DNA of 12,003 bases from Euryarchaeota archaeon UBA550 (GCA_002506705.1 DAYA01000019.1:1-12003); one strand, 5' to 3'; shown: positions 1 through 7,223, counted from the first letter of the stretch. Numbers and translations: made by a program. The notes: generated from the sequence alone by a model not told the origin.

Positions 1-255
1 GATGGCTCAACCATGAGACTGGAGACCATCTCTGAAGACCACGACATCTCCGATGCTGTTGCCGCATTGGGTGCGCTTCACAGGGCTGATGCTGAAAGAA
101 AGCACGTCATGGGTCTGCTGTACTTCGATGGCGAAAAGCCATCTCTGGATGCTGACCTGAACCTGCACGATACACCAATCACCGAGATGGGCGAAGACAT
201 ACTGCGACCATCTCGTGAGCAGTTAGCAGAAGTTGTAGCCGCTCTACGTGGTTGA
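1..255 (+). CDS. 2-oxoacid:ferredoxin oxidoreductase beta subunit, C-terminal part (5' end outside window)
   Basis: The reading frame is open from base 1, so the first in-frame ATG at 13 is internal and the gene starts upstream. The visible 84 residues contain the pattern usual at the end of the KorB/PorB-like beta subunits: a DGSTMRLE strand, an ED-D..DA.AAL helix, a GLLYFD strand followed by a P-S motif, then DTPI and LRPSREQL. The enzyme family oxidatively decarboxylates 2-oxoacids such as 2-oxoglutarate or pyruvate to acyl-CoA with ferredoxin as electron acceptor, in the cytoplasm. The TPP-binding motif and iron-sulfur cysteines would lie upstream, so the substrate cannot be judged. The assignment is from remembered family patterns, not a search. 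It ends with TGA 50 bp before the tRNA. Confidence 0.65.
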   Translation, partial: DGSTMRLETISEDHDISDAVAALGALHRADAERKHVMGLLYFDGEKPSLDADLNLHDTPITEMGEDILRPSREQLAEVVAALRG

Positions 256-264
256 ATACTAGAC

Positions 265-276
265 CGCTTAATTGAA
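265..276 (+). promoter_or_regulatory. Possible TATA box for tRNA-Gln
   Basis: CGCTTAATTGAA lies with its A/T core centred near 271.5. About 26 nt downstream would place transcription start near 297, leaving a short 5' leader of about 8 nt before the mature tRNA at 305. The same CGCTTAA string precedes the gene at 7289. Weak consensus match, so tentative. Confidence 0.35.
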
Positions 277-304
277 GAATGAGAGGTCTTTGGCGGTACT
301 TGCC

Positions 305-377
305 AGTCTCTTAGTGTAGTGGTCCATCATGGTGGGTTCTGGTCCCGCCGACCTCGGTTCGAATCCGAGAGAGACTA
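305..377 (+). tRNA. trnQ: tRNA-Gln (anticodon CUG)
   Basis: A 73-nt cloverleaf can be folded by eye. The acceptor stem pairs AGTCTCT (305-311) with AGAGACT (370-376) perfectly, with discriminator A377. The T arm is CTCGG-TTCGAAT-CCGAG (5/5 pairs). The anticodon arm is GTGGG-TTCTGGT-CCCGC with one G-U pair, giving CUG at positions 34-36, which reads the Gln codon CAG. The D arm carries the usual AGTGGTCC loop and the variable loop is short. CCA is not encoded (TCC follows), which is common in archaea. The overall sequence resembles archaeal tRNA-Gln genes as I remember them. The 3' end lies inside a 22-bp direct repeat described separately, and an inverted copy at 400-413 could compete with the acceptor and T stems. 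Confidence 0.93.
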
Positions 378-385
378 TCCATTTC
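364..385 (+). repeat. Direct repeat copy 1: tRNA-Gln 3' end (att-like)
   Basis: A 22-bp sequence running from the T-stem 3' strand through the acceptor 3' strand and 8 bp beyond the tRNA. It recurs exactly at 458-479. Duplicated tRNA 3' ends are the usual mark of tyrosine-integrase attachment, where the segment in the intact gene is one attachment site. No integrase is seen in this window, so the origin is inference. Confidence 0.75.
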
Positions 386-399
386 TCAACTCTACTTAG

Positions 400-475
400 T
401 GGATAGTCTCTCTGGAACAGTAGTTTGGATTCAGAGTGTAGCGTTCAAACTACAAGGTCCGAGAGAGACTATCCA
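400..475. repeat. Long imperfect inverted repeat/hairpin built from the tRNA-Gln 3' end
   Basis: TGGATAGTCTCTCT (400-413) is the exact reverse complement of 462-475. Going inward there is an unpaired G461, three pairs GGA/TCC (414-416 with 458-460), a mismatch, a C-G pair, then an inner stem GTAGTTTG (420-427) with CAAACTAC (446-453) and an 18-nt loop. The structure is about 76 nt and can form on either strand. The outer arm 400-413 is equally complementary to 368-381 inside the tRNA gene, so two alternative stems compete. It could be a mobile-element relic, a terminator-like structure or a small RNA. The sequence shows the pairing only. Confidence 0.7.
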
Positions 476-479
476 TTTC
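458..479 (+). repeat. Direct repeat copy 2: duplicated tRNA-Gln 3' end without a tRNA
   Basis: Exact 22-bp copy of 364-385, offset by 94 bp. The bases before it do not continue the tRNA T loop, so it is a fragment and not a second tRNA gene. It also supplies the right arm of the hairpin at 400-475. Only 72 bp separate the two copies, too little for an integrated element, so if they are attachment sites the element has been lost or reduced. Confidence 0.75.
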
Positions 480-522
480 ACCATACAAGAATAATTTCTT
501 ATCAAATCGTCAAAGAGGCATA

Positions 523-530
523 GGTGGTGA
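523..530 (+). promoter_or_regulatory. Shine-Dalgarno-like ribosome binding site
   Basis: GGTGGTGA matches the archaeal SD core GGAGGTGA at 7 of 8 positions. It sits 6 nt before the TTG at 537 and 9 nt before the GTG at 540, and supports a non-ATG start for the following small membrane protein. The first two codons after the in-frame stop at 528 are not starts. Confidence 0.5.
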
Positions 531-536
531 ACAAGG

Positions 537-776
537 TTGGTGCTACTGAACATCTGGTCGCTAGGTCACTTTGTTCAATGGACATTTGTTGGGCGATTTC
601 TATTCAGAAATTGGTGGATTTTCTTCGCTCTATCAATTGGTTGGGAAATTCTAGAGCTATACCTGCCATATGAATTCGTCAAGGAAACTTGGGACAACAA
701 AATCTCGGACCTAGTAGTGAACACAATTGGATTCGTTATCGGAATTCGATTGCGGTACGACAACCAGAGGTTGTAG
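537..776 (+). CDS. Small membrane protein, phosphatidylserine synthase-like core
   Basis: A 79-aa protein starting at TTG 537 or, just as well, GTG 540; no ATG is available. Two hydrophobic segments (about residues 17-40 and 60-70) suggest an integral membrane protein. The spaced motif H-F..W, R-F..R, S-I.WE..EL, F-V.E.WD, D..V.N..G...G closely follows the conserved core of eukaryotic base-exchange phosphatidylserine synthases (PSS family), as I remember it from human PTDSS1. That would imply a role in membrane phospholipid head-group exchange. The protein is far shorter than the roughly 470-aa eukaryotic enzymes. VanZ-like proteins share the D...N..G...G ending, so this is an alternative. 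It is convergent with the GH57 gene, with a 1-bp gap between stops. Confidence 0.55.
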   Translation: MVLLNIWSLGHFVQWTFVGRFLFRNWWIFFALSIGWEILELYLPYEFVKETWDNKISDLVVNTIGFVIGIRLRYDNQRL

Positions 777-777
777 A

Positions 778-3700
778 TCACTCGAAGTCATCTCTACGGG
801 TTCTAATCAGCGCAAGGAACACGAGAAGAACGACCACTAAAGCAACGATTTGAACATTAGTTGAAGACAGCATTGAGGTTTCGTCATCGGTTGACACCTT
901 ACCGCTACTACCACTGTCTGAACATTTCTTACCATCGCCTTCAGTGGTGAAAGACACGCTTTGCGTCGCAGTATTTCCTGATGGGTCAGTTGCGATAATT
1001 TCACCTTCATGGTCACCTACACAGAGAGCATATGAGACCTGGTGATTCTTACCGAAATCTGTTTGATCATCTGAGTTGCCTAAGCTTATTTCTCCAAATG
1101 TATCCTCATCAGTAAACCATGATACAACTGTCAATCCAGTATCATCAGTTGTAGTTCTGATATTGAGGATTTGAGGAGCAGTGGTGTCAACATCTGCAGA
1201 TGTCATGACCATGATTTCGTCAGTTATGTCACCTGAAGCGGTCATGACACAGGTGTAATTTGTAGCTGCAGTTAGGCCAGTTACTTCCAACTGGTGAGAG
1301 ATCGTCAGTGTATCAGAGGACTCAGTGATCGCTTCCCCAGCATCTGCTGAACAGGATATGTCAGAGGTGGATTCTTTGGTTGTCGACCACGAAATAATCG
1401 CTGAAGAATCGGTTGCTGTAACCATGTTTGCACCGTAAATCTGCTGAGAAATCTCCGGCATTTCAAATCCAGTAAGTTGTGCATATTCTCCTGCTGATAC
1501 GTCATAGCCAGCCAAGATTGTTTCTTGCTGGTCATCGGTTCTAACGATATCAAGCACGTTAGGGTCATACTCAATTCCATCGTCTGTAGAAGCATCACTT
1601 CCGCCTCCAAGAGTCCAAGTCTTAGAGGTCTCATCGACATCTCTCCACTTTCCTGTCCCAAATCCATCCTGTGAACCAGATACAACTACGTAGCGATAGG
1701 ATGCTACATCTGTACCGATCACGTCCTTTGATACCGTGAATACAATTGAGTTAGCATCTTTGTCGCCTTCAACTTCGACTCCTCTAGAAGAGGTAGCACC
1801 TGTTTCTGATTGAACGGAGTAAACCGCACCTGGCTCACCGGTTCCGCTGATTACAACCTCCCATGCCCAGTCAGGGTGAATCTCTGCATTGGCTCCCGGA
1901 AGCATGTCAGTTCTACCCGTTTCAGACTCGCCCTTATCGACGTATATCTGGATAATTTGGTGCGAGAAACCGTTGGACAGCGACCAATAATTGGTTATCT
2001 CACCCATCTCAAATGTGAATCTAGCATTCCAATCTGATTGCTCAATTTTCACTCCACGGATATCGAATAAATCCATCCCTCCACCGAAATCACTAGCGGT
2101 TGGTAGCGTGATTGTGCCATCTCCGTTACCGTCTCCCGAAGCATCGTTCATTTCGAGCAGGGTGACCCACTCCTCAAGTTCAGGAAGTACCATTTCAGCA
2201 GGGGCTGGTGGTGCAACCTCAAGGTCGGATTCAGAAGATAAGTCGGCCACTACGACCTTGATTCTTGTAGAATAGCGCGGTGCTAATCCGACCTCAGACC
2301 ATGGAATTTGGAATTCGTATACGTCATCAAATGCACATCCACCGAGGTTTGAATTCACTGGACTTGCCCAAACCTCAGAGGAACCGATTACGCCTTTTGC
2401 GGACAATGCAGTCCACTTAGAGCGCCCATCATCTCTTAATTCATCAAAGTCAAATCTGATTAGGTTCTTTGCAGGGAATCCTAGGATTTCTCCTCCAATC
2501 GCAGTTCTGAAGTTGGTTTCTGCTTCGTTGAAGTTTACTGCATTGGGTTGCATAAAGTAAATCTCGACAGCTTTGTCACTTACCGATTCATCATCAGCAA
2601 CATCAACTCTGACGTAGACATTGTTTGAATCATAACCAAGGTGGAAAGATTCGATGTCAAGCCCGGTACCTGTTACTGAATCCGCATCGTATCGTGCCGC
2701 TCCATCCCATTCACCGGGCAGTGCTTTTCCATCGATCATCGGTTCGATTGTGCCTCCATATGGCTCATCGGGACTGCTTGGATTGGTCCAAAGGTCCTGT
2801 AGGTACGGTGGCAATTCTAGTTCAATAGCACGATAGATATTGGAGAGATGTACCTTGAATAGAACATCCCAATTCTCGTCGTAGCCACTGTCTTGGTCCA
2901 GTCCATACCACCAGAACCAATCGCTTCCTTCTGCGATGTACAGGCTTTCCCATGCAGCATCTAGGCCAGGGTGATTTGGATTTTCTTCTTCGAATGCAAC
3001 TAGAGCTTTTCTTGCCTCAACTAGTCGCTGCCATCCAAGGCTTTCTTCTGCTTCACCAGCCCATGTAGACAGGGTTCCGTCGACCCAAGAACCGGTTCCG
3101 ATTGTGTCAATCTTTGGAAGGTCTCTTTCTGTTTCTAGGAATTCACCAGGAGTGGTGGTTACGATTGTAGGGTGGCTTTCTAGGCGTGAAAACCACTCGT
3201 CAACGAACGGTCTACCGTTGTCATTGTGCTGGAATTCGGACATGAACATCCAGTTCTCTCCGTCCATGGACACTGTCAGAAGATGCTCGGACGGGTCTTC
3301 TCCTGCATCGAGAAGTTGCTGGCGTACGTCGTCAACATAGGATACGAAATCATTCACTGCGTCTTCAGGAGTCATGGAACCATAGTTCCATGCAACACGG
3401 TCTGAAATGACACGGTCACGGAATACAACTGCAACCTCACCGCCATCTTCTCCGGTTGCGATCCAAGGCATGGCGAGGTTTGCAGCATTGCTGATGTCTA
3501 CGTTGTTTCCATTCATGTCTGTAGACTTCATCAGTATCTCTTCATCGGTAACCATCCATTCGATTCCTACATCGGTAACCGGCTGAACCATTGCTGGACT
3601 AACCGCTTCTTCAGACGGCCACATTCCAACTGGGCGGAATCCCATCTCCTGCTCAAAGAGATCCATTCCTGTTGTTAGATGATTTTGGACATCATCTGGC

Positions 3701-5118
3701 CACGGCTGCTTTGTAACTCTGATTCCATCTTCCATTTGCCATCCTGGCATCATTAGTAGTGGCAAAATTGGATGGTAGTATGGTGTTGTTGTCAATTCAA
3801 CTTGGCCCGTAGCTGCAAGGTCACTGTACATTGGCAGAACATTGCCCATGTGCTCATGCTGAGCATCGAGGACGTACATTAGGTCGGCATGAGTGTAATT
3901 TCCGTTTTGCTGGAATAATGAAATCAAGCCATCGTCACGGTGTGTAGCATCGTATTTGCCTAGGACGTAGTCAGGTGAAAATTGGTATAGATACCACAAA
4001 ACCTGTAAATCTAGGAACTCCTGTGGTGGAAGTAAATCATCGTCCATAATCGTTGCAGGTTTTAGGTTGTGCAGCGTCTTATCGTGAAGATACGAATACA
4101 TCTCAGATGATGGTTGAACCCAAGCATTCGGGCTATCTGCACTCACGTTGTAAATCCAACCGCTATTCCAGAAAGATTGGAACTGCATGACGTGAAGTTC
4201 TCTTTCTGTTGCGTTTGGATAATCGCCCTCAGGCCATGGGCGCTTGGCGATATCAGTGTGGACATCGAGGGTTTCTTCTCGATGGTAATCAAGCAATTGC
4301 TCCATGAATGAAGGAACTAGGTTGTAGGTGATTTTAGTTCCCGGATATCTCTCTAGAATGCCAGGAGAATCGACGTATTCTGTCATTGCGTGCACACGCA
4401 CCCAAGGCATTTCGTACATGCCGGTTAACTTGTTCTTGTAGTATGGTTGATGTTGGTGGAAGATGATTGCAAGGTTTAGTGCATCATCGACTTTCTCAGG
4501 TGTTGCTCTTTCCTCAATCACAATATCTGTTGGGGTTTGATTTGTTAGATCGCTAGCACTGTAAAAGTGGCTAAACTGTGAGAATGAATTGTTCATTGGG
4601 AATGCTGCCCAAACATTTCCTGCATCTTGCCATTGCCCCCAAGCGATCAGGTCCATGTGCTCTGGATTACCGATGTCCGATAGAGGGATTGAGATCTCTG
4701 TAACCTTGTTATCGCTCCATCCTGCATGCATTTCAGGCGTAGAAATGTCATTCCATGTACCTGCGCTAAATCTGACCACTCTTGCATATGATGAATCTTC
4801 GACAACTACACCGTAATCCGCAGCAAATGGTAGAGTCTTGATTCCATTCCAAGACTTAGCTGTAACAGAACCATCCTCGCTTGTGTTGAGATAGAAGAAA
4901 ATGTCTGCACCTTCAGTCTCTGAACTGAGGTCTGTACCATCCCATGCGAGGTAGAGATTGGTTGAATCCCAATTGACATGCATACTGATTCCGTTAGAAT
5001 CTGTACCCATGTTTGTATCATTACCCCATTCCATTAGAGAACCATCTACAGTGGCTGCCATAGATGAGAATGGAAGTACTACGAAAACCAAAGCCATCAG
5101 CATCGCTGCTCGACGCAT
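778..5118 (-). CDS. Secreted, membrane-anchored GH57 amylopullulanase-like glycoside hydrolase
   Basis: A 1446-aa extracellular enzyme expected to hydrolyse alpha-1,4 (and perhaps alpha-1,6) links in starch- or glycogen-like glucans. A signal peptide (MRRAAMLMAL..., about 1-21) supports the ATG at 5118; the frame is open another 46 codons upstream, but these overlap malQ and precede the signal peptide. Domains in order: DOMON/CBM9-like beta sandwich about 22-195; GH57 catalytic domain about 211-770; second CBM9-like module about 790-965; a glucodextranase C-terminal-like domain about 992-1165; two fibronectin type III-like repeats about 1225-1395; a Ser/Asp linker; and a membrane anchor about 1421-1437 ending RTRRDDFE. 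GH57 signature regions are present: HQHQP at 221-225, TPYYHP at 445-450, GMWPSEE with probable nucleophile E503, and MDGENW with probable acid/base D619. The region GSDWFWWYG (731-739) fits the family's C-terminal helical part. Confidence 0.88.
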   Translation of the reverse strand: MRRAAMLMALVFVVLPFSSMAATVDGSLMEWGNDTNMGTDSNGISMHVNWDSTNLYLAWDGTDLSSETEGADIFFYLNTSEDGSVTAKSWNGIKTLPFAADYGVVVEDSSYARVVRFSAGTWNDISTPEMHAGWSDNKVTEISIPLSDIGNPEHMDLIAWGQWQDAGNVWAAFPMNNSFSQFSHFYSASDLTNQTPTDIVIEERATPEKVDDALNLAIIFHQHQPYYKNKLTGMYEMPWVRVHAMTEYVDSPGILERYPGTKITYNLVPSFMEQLLDYHREETLDVHTDIAKRPWPEGDYPNATERELHVMQFQSFWNSGWIYNVSADSPNAWVQPSSEMYSYLHDKTLHNLKPATIMDDDLLPPQEFLDLQVLWYLYQFSPDYVLGKYDATHRDDGLISLFQQNGNYTHADLMYVLDAQHEHMGNVLPMYSDLAATGQVELTTTPYYHPILPLLMMPGWQMEDGIRVTKQPWPDDVQNHLTTGMDLFEQEMGFRPVGMWPSEEAVSPAMVQPVTDVGIEWMVTDEEILMKSTDMNGNNVDISNAANLAMPWIATGEDGGEVAVVFRDRVISDRVAWNYGSMTPEDAVNDFVSYVDDVRQQLLDAGEDPSEHLLTVSMDGENWMFMSEFQHNDNGRPFVDEWFSRLESHPTIVTTTPGEFLETERDLPKIDTIGTGSWVDGTLSTWAGEAEESLGWQRLVEARKALVAFEEENPNHPGLDAAWESLYIAEGSDWFWWYGLDQDSGYDENWDVLFKVHLSNIYRAIELELPPYLQDLWTNPSSPDEPYGGTIEPMIDGKALPGEWDGAARYDADSVTGTGLDIESFHLGYDSNNVYVRVDVADDESVSDKAVEIYFMQPNAVNFNEAETNFRTAIGGEILGFPAKNLIRFDFDELRDDGRSKWTALSAKGVIGSSEVWASPVNSNLGGCAFDDVYEFQIPWSEVGLAPRYSTRIKVVVADLSSESDLEVAPPAPAEMVLPELEEWVTLLEMNDASGDGNGDGTITLPTASDFGGGMDLFDIRGVKIEQSDWNARFTFEMGEITNYWSLSNGFSHQIIQIYVDKGESETGRTDMLPGANAEIHPDWAWEVVISGTGEPGAVYSVQSETGATSSRGVEVEGDKDANSIVFTVSKDVIGTDVASYRYVVVSGSQDGFGTGKWRDVDETSKTWTLGGGSDASTDDGIEYDPNVLDIVRTDDQQETILAGYDVSAGEYAQLTGFEMPEISQQIYGANMVTATDSSAIISWSTTKESTSDISCSADAGEAITESSDTLTISHQLEVTGLTAATNYTCVMTASGDITDEIMVMTSADVDTTAPQILNIRTTTDDTGLTVVSWFTDEDTFGEISLGNSDDQTDFGKNHQVSYALCVGDHEGEIIATDPSGNTATQSVSFTTEGDGKKCSDSGSSGKVSTDDETSMLSSTNVQIVALVVVLLVFLALIRTRRDDFE

Positions 5119-5160
5119 GAACCCCGTACAGGGAGTAAACTCAAAGGTTTTCGTCACCAC

Positions 5161-5170
5161 ACATAAAATC
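5161..5170 (-). promoter_or_regulatory. Possible TATA box for the GH57 gene in the divergent spacer
   Basis: Read on the minus strand this is GATTTTATGT, a TATA-like A/T core about 45 nt before the GH57 ATG. It would place transcription start near 5140 and give a leader of about 22 nt. The GH57 and malQ start codons are only 52 bp apart (5119-5170), so their promoters must overlap. For malQ, only a weak candidate (TAAACTC near 5140) lies at a suitable distance. Confidence 0.3.
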
Positions 5171-6385
5171 ATGGCACAGTATACCGGGGTTTTGTGCCAT
5201 GTAACCAGTCTTCCTAATGGGTTAGACGATGGAGAGAAGTTCATCGATTTCGTCAATGAATATGGCGCATCAGTCTGGCAAATTTTGCCAATAACACCAC
5301 CAGATGCACACGGCTCGCCATATGCCTCGCCATCGGCTTTTGCTGCATGGGATTCACTTGGTCAAGCAAACAAAGTAGACATGTCTGGTGAGGCTTATTG
5401 GCTAAGAGACTGGCTGTTGTTTGAACATCTAAAATCTAAATTTGATGGCAAACCTTGGTGGAAATGGCCCGTAGAATACCGTGACAGAGACCCCAATTCC
5501 CTTGCAGAGATAGAAGTTGATGACACCGCTCAATCACGATTCATGGGGCGTTGGAATGAAATCAGAGAGCATGCAAAGGCGAAAGGAGTTAGAATAATCG
5601 GAGACCTGCCGATTTTCGTAGGTCATGATTCAGCTGATGTTTGGGCCCATCGAGAGTTATTCTTGCTTGATAAAAAAGGAATGCCACAAGTTGTTGCAGG
5701 AGTCCCTCCAGATTACTTTAGCAAAAAGGGGCAGAGGTGGGGAACTGTCCTCTATGATTGGAGCGCACATAGAAAGGAAAATTGGCGCTGGTGGAAAGAG
5801 CGCATGGCACGAATGATGCGTTTATTCGACATTGTCAGAATAGACCACTTCAGAGGTATTCATTCAGCTTGGGCAATTCCCGTGAAACACAAAACCGCTC
5901 GCAAAGGTAAGTGGCTAGAAGGACCAAAAGATGAGTTAATCGAGGCTCTTATCGAAGTTTGTGGAAGTCATGAATGTATCATTGCAGAGGACTTAGGAAT
6001 AATTCCAAAAGAAGTGACTGAGTTGCGACAGAGACACAAATTGGAGGGAATGAGCGTCCTGCAATTTGCCTTTGATGATGATAACAAGGACAACCCTCAC
6101 AAACCAGAAAACATCACTGCAGACCGAGTTGTTTACACTGGAACTCACGACAATAATACCACCAAGGGATGGTGGGAAGAAAAGCAGAGGAAGCGGCTAA
6201 AGCCATACATGAAAGAAGATGAAACAATTTGCCAAACGATGATCAGATTGGCCAGGGAAAGCCCTGCTGGAATGGCAATAATTCCAATTCAAGACATCAT
6301 GGAATTAGGTTCAGAAGCACGAATGAATACACCAGGGGTAGCCCATGGAAATTGGCAATGGAAGTTTAGGTGGGACCAATTATGA
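5171..6385 (+). CDS. malQ: 4-alpha-glucanotransferase (amylomaltase, GH77), compact form
   Basis: A 404-aa cytosolic enzyme that moves glucan segments between maltodextrins, releasing glucose. The ATG at 5171 opens with MAQYTGVLCHVTSLP, the usual GH77 N-terminus, so in-frame codons further upstream that overlap the GH57 signal peptide are rejected. Hallmarks: ILPITPPDAHGSPYASPSAF (about 39-58), GDLPIFVGHDSADVW, then VRIDHFRG with nucleophile D225, IIAEDLG with acid/base E273, and TGTHDNNTT with D327. All three catalytic residues are present. It is shorter than typical (about 500 aa): the helical insertion normally found after the SPY.S.SAFA motif is mostly missing, and the protein stops right after the GNWQWKF motif, where relatives continue about 25 residues. 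The stop overlaps the next start (ATGA). It probably works with the divergent surface GH57 enzyme. Confidence 0.93.
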   Translation: MAQYTGVLCHVTSLPNGLDDGEKFIDFVNEYGASVWQILPITPPDAHGSPYASPSAFAAWDSLGQANKVDMSGEAYWLRDWLLFEHLKSKFDGKPWWKWPVEYRDRDPNSLAEIEVDDTAQSRFMGRWNEIREHAKAKGVRIIGDLPIFVGHDSADVWAHRELFLLDKKGMPQVVAGVPPDYFSKKGQRWGTVLYDWSAHRKENWRWWKERMARMMRLFDIVRIDHFRGIHSAWAIPVKHKTARKGKWLEGPKDELIEALIEVCGSHECIIAEDLGIIPKEVTELRQRHKLEGMSVLQFAFDDDNKDNPHKPENITADRVVYTGTHDNNTTKGWWEEKQRKRLKPYMKEDETICQTMIRLARESPAGMAIIPIQDIMELGSEARMNTPGVAHGNWQWKFRWDQL

Positions 6386-6690
6386 AGCAAACACTGTCAA
6401 TCGAATCTTGGGATGAAATCTGCTCGATTTTTTCAGAAATGTTTGCTGGATTGGGTAAAATTGAAACAGGTGTTGAGATGATCACTTTTAGCTCAGTAAA
6501 ACCATTTGTCGCAACTGGAATTTCTGTCTCTAAACAAGGGATAATTATTGCAAACATGCCGTTACATGACATACAAAACAGGTTTGAGTATGTTGAATTT
6601 GATGAAAATCTTGAGTCGCTCAGGTTATTTGATGATACTTCATCCTATGAATATCGCATACCGCCGCAAATACTGAAACTAAGAGAGTGA
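6382..6690 (+). CDS. Conserved-looking hypothetical protein, 102 aa, co-transcribed with malQ
   Basis: I do not recognise this family. The ATG at 6382 overlaps the malQ stop (ATGA) and is preceded by AGGTGGGA at 6368-6375, a good Shine-Dalgarno match with 6-nt spacing; a GTG in frame at 6370 lies within that site and is less likely. The protein is soluble, without a signal peptide or membrane segment, mixed alpha/beta in appearance, with an N-terminal amphipathic helix (SIESWDEICSIFSEMFAGLG), a central hydrophobic strand pair (GISVSKQGIIIANMPL) and an acidic C-terminal third (FDENLESLRLFDD). Translational coupling to malQ suggests a related cytosolic role, but no function can be assigned. Confidence 0.75.
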   Translation: MKQTLSIESWDEICSIFSEMFAGLGKIETGVEMITFSSVKPFVATGISVSKQGIIIANMPLHDIQNRFEYVEFDENLESLRLFDDTSSYEYRIPPQILKLRE

Positions 6691-6694
6691 GAAT

Positions 6695-7201
6695 GTGACT
6701 GAAACTTACACGGCACGTCTTCCTGTTTCATATTCAAAGGAATTTAATTTGAGCATTGAACAATTATGGGACTTGATTAGCAGCCCGGGTAATCTGAACT
6801 CTTCGCACCCATTTTGCAAATCAAATGATGTCATATCATGGAACGATGAACACAAAGACCGATTAGAATATCTCAATGGTAGAACTTACATTCGAAATTT
6901 CCAAACATGGTCTCCAAACAAAGGTTACACTTTACTCATTGGAGAAGAAAATGGTGCTCAATCATACGTGGTTTGGGACTTAGAGGAATTGTCAGAGAGT
7001 GAGTCTAGTTTGACCATCACTGTATATCCTTTCATACTCGCAAAACTTCCCAAACCGCTTGCATATCTGCCACATATTTTGTGGGTAAAACCGAGACTGC
7101 GGTCTTATCTCAAATCAGTTGTCGGAGGATTTCATTACTATTCTATCGAGGGTAAATCCGTTCCAAGAAACCATTTTGGAAGGCATAAATGGTTCTCTTG
7201 A
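6695..7201 (+). CDS. SRPBCC/START-like ligand-binding domain protein
   Basis: A 168-aa soluble protein with the layout of the SRPBCC (Bet v 1/START-like) superfamily: an N-terminal strand (ARLPVSYSKEFNLS), a short helix pair IEQLWDLISSPGNLNSSHPF typical of polyketide cyclase/START-like members, antiparallel strands (TYIRNFQTW, GYTLLIGEE, QSYVVWDLEEL, SSLTITVYPF), and a long C-terminal helix (about 135-150, PRLRSYLKSVVGGFHYY). Such proteins hold hydrophobic ligands in a central cavity; the ligand cannot be told here. Start is GTG 6695; the ATG at 6693 runs straight into a stop. It lies 4 bp after the preceding gene, so malQ, the 102-aa gene and this gene probably form one operon, ending at the T-rich tract at 7224. 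Confidence 0.7.
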   Translation: MTETYTARLPVSYSKEFNLSIEQLWDLISSPGNLNSSHPFCKSNDVISWNDEHKDRLEYLNGRTYIRNFQTWSPNKGYTLLIGEENGAQSYVVWDLEELSESESSLTITVYPFILAKLPKPLAYLPHILWVKPRLRSYLKSVVGGFHYYSIEGKSVPRNHFGRHKWFS

Positions 7202-7223
7202 AAACCTGAAACTCATCGGGGAA

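Noticed and set aside
437..454. T-arm-like hairpin TGTAG/CTACA with GTTCAAA loop, suggesting a second degenerate tRNA
   Set aside because: The loop is 8 nt, there is no matching anticodon or D arm, and the larger inner stem 420-427/446-453 explains the same bases.
400..475. Integron attC-like folded site, because of the long hairpin with a bulged G
   Set aside because: The outer ends lack the RYYYAAC/GTTRRRY core sequences, and the outer arms are plainly copies of the tRNA end.
1305..1685. A 126-aa minus-strand frame inside the GH57 gene
   Set aside because: It is in another frame on the same strand as a strongly supported large protein and has no recognisable features.
4958..5170. N-terminal extension of MalQ by 71 residues
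   Set aside because: It overlaps the GH57 signal-peptide region on the other strand and precedes the canonical GH77 N-terminus at 5171.
5119..5256. N-terminal extension of the GH57 protein by 46 residues
   Set aside because: A clean signal peptide begins at 5118, and the extension lies within malQ codons.
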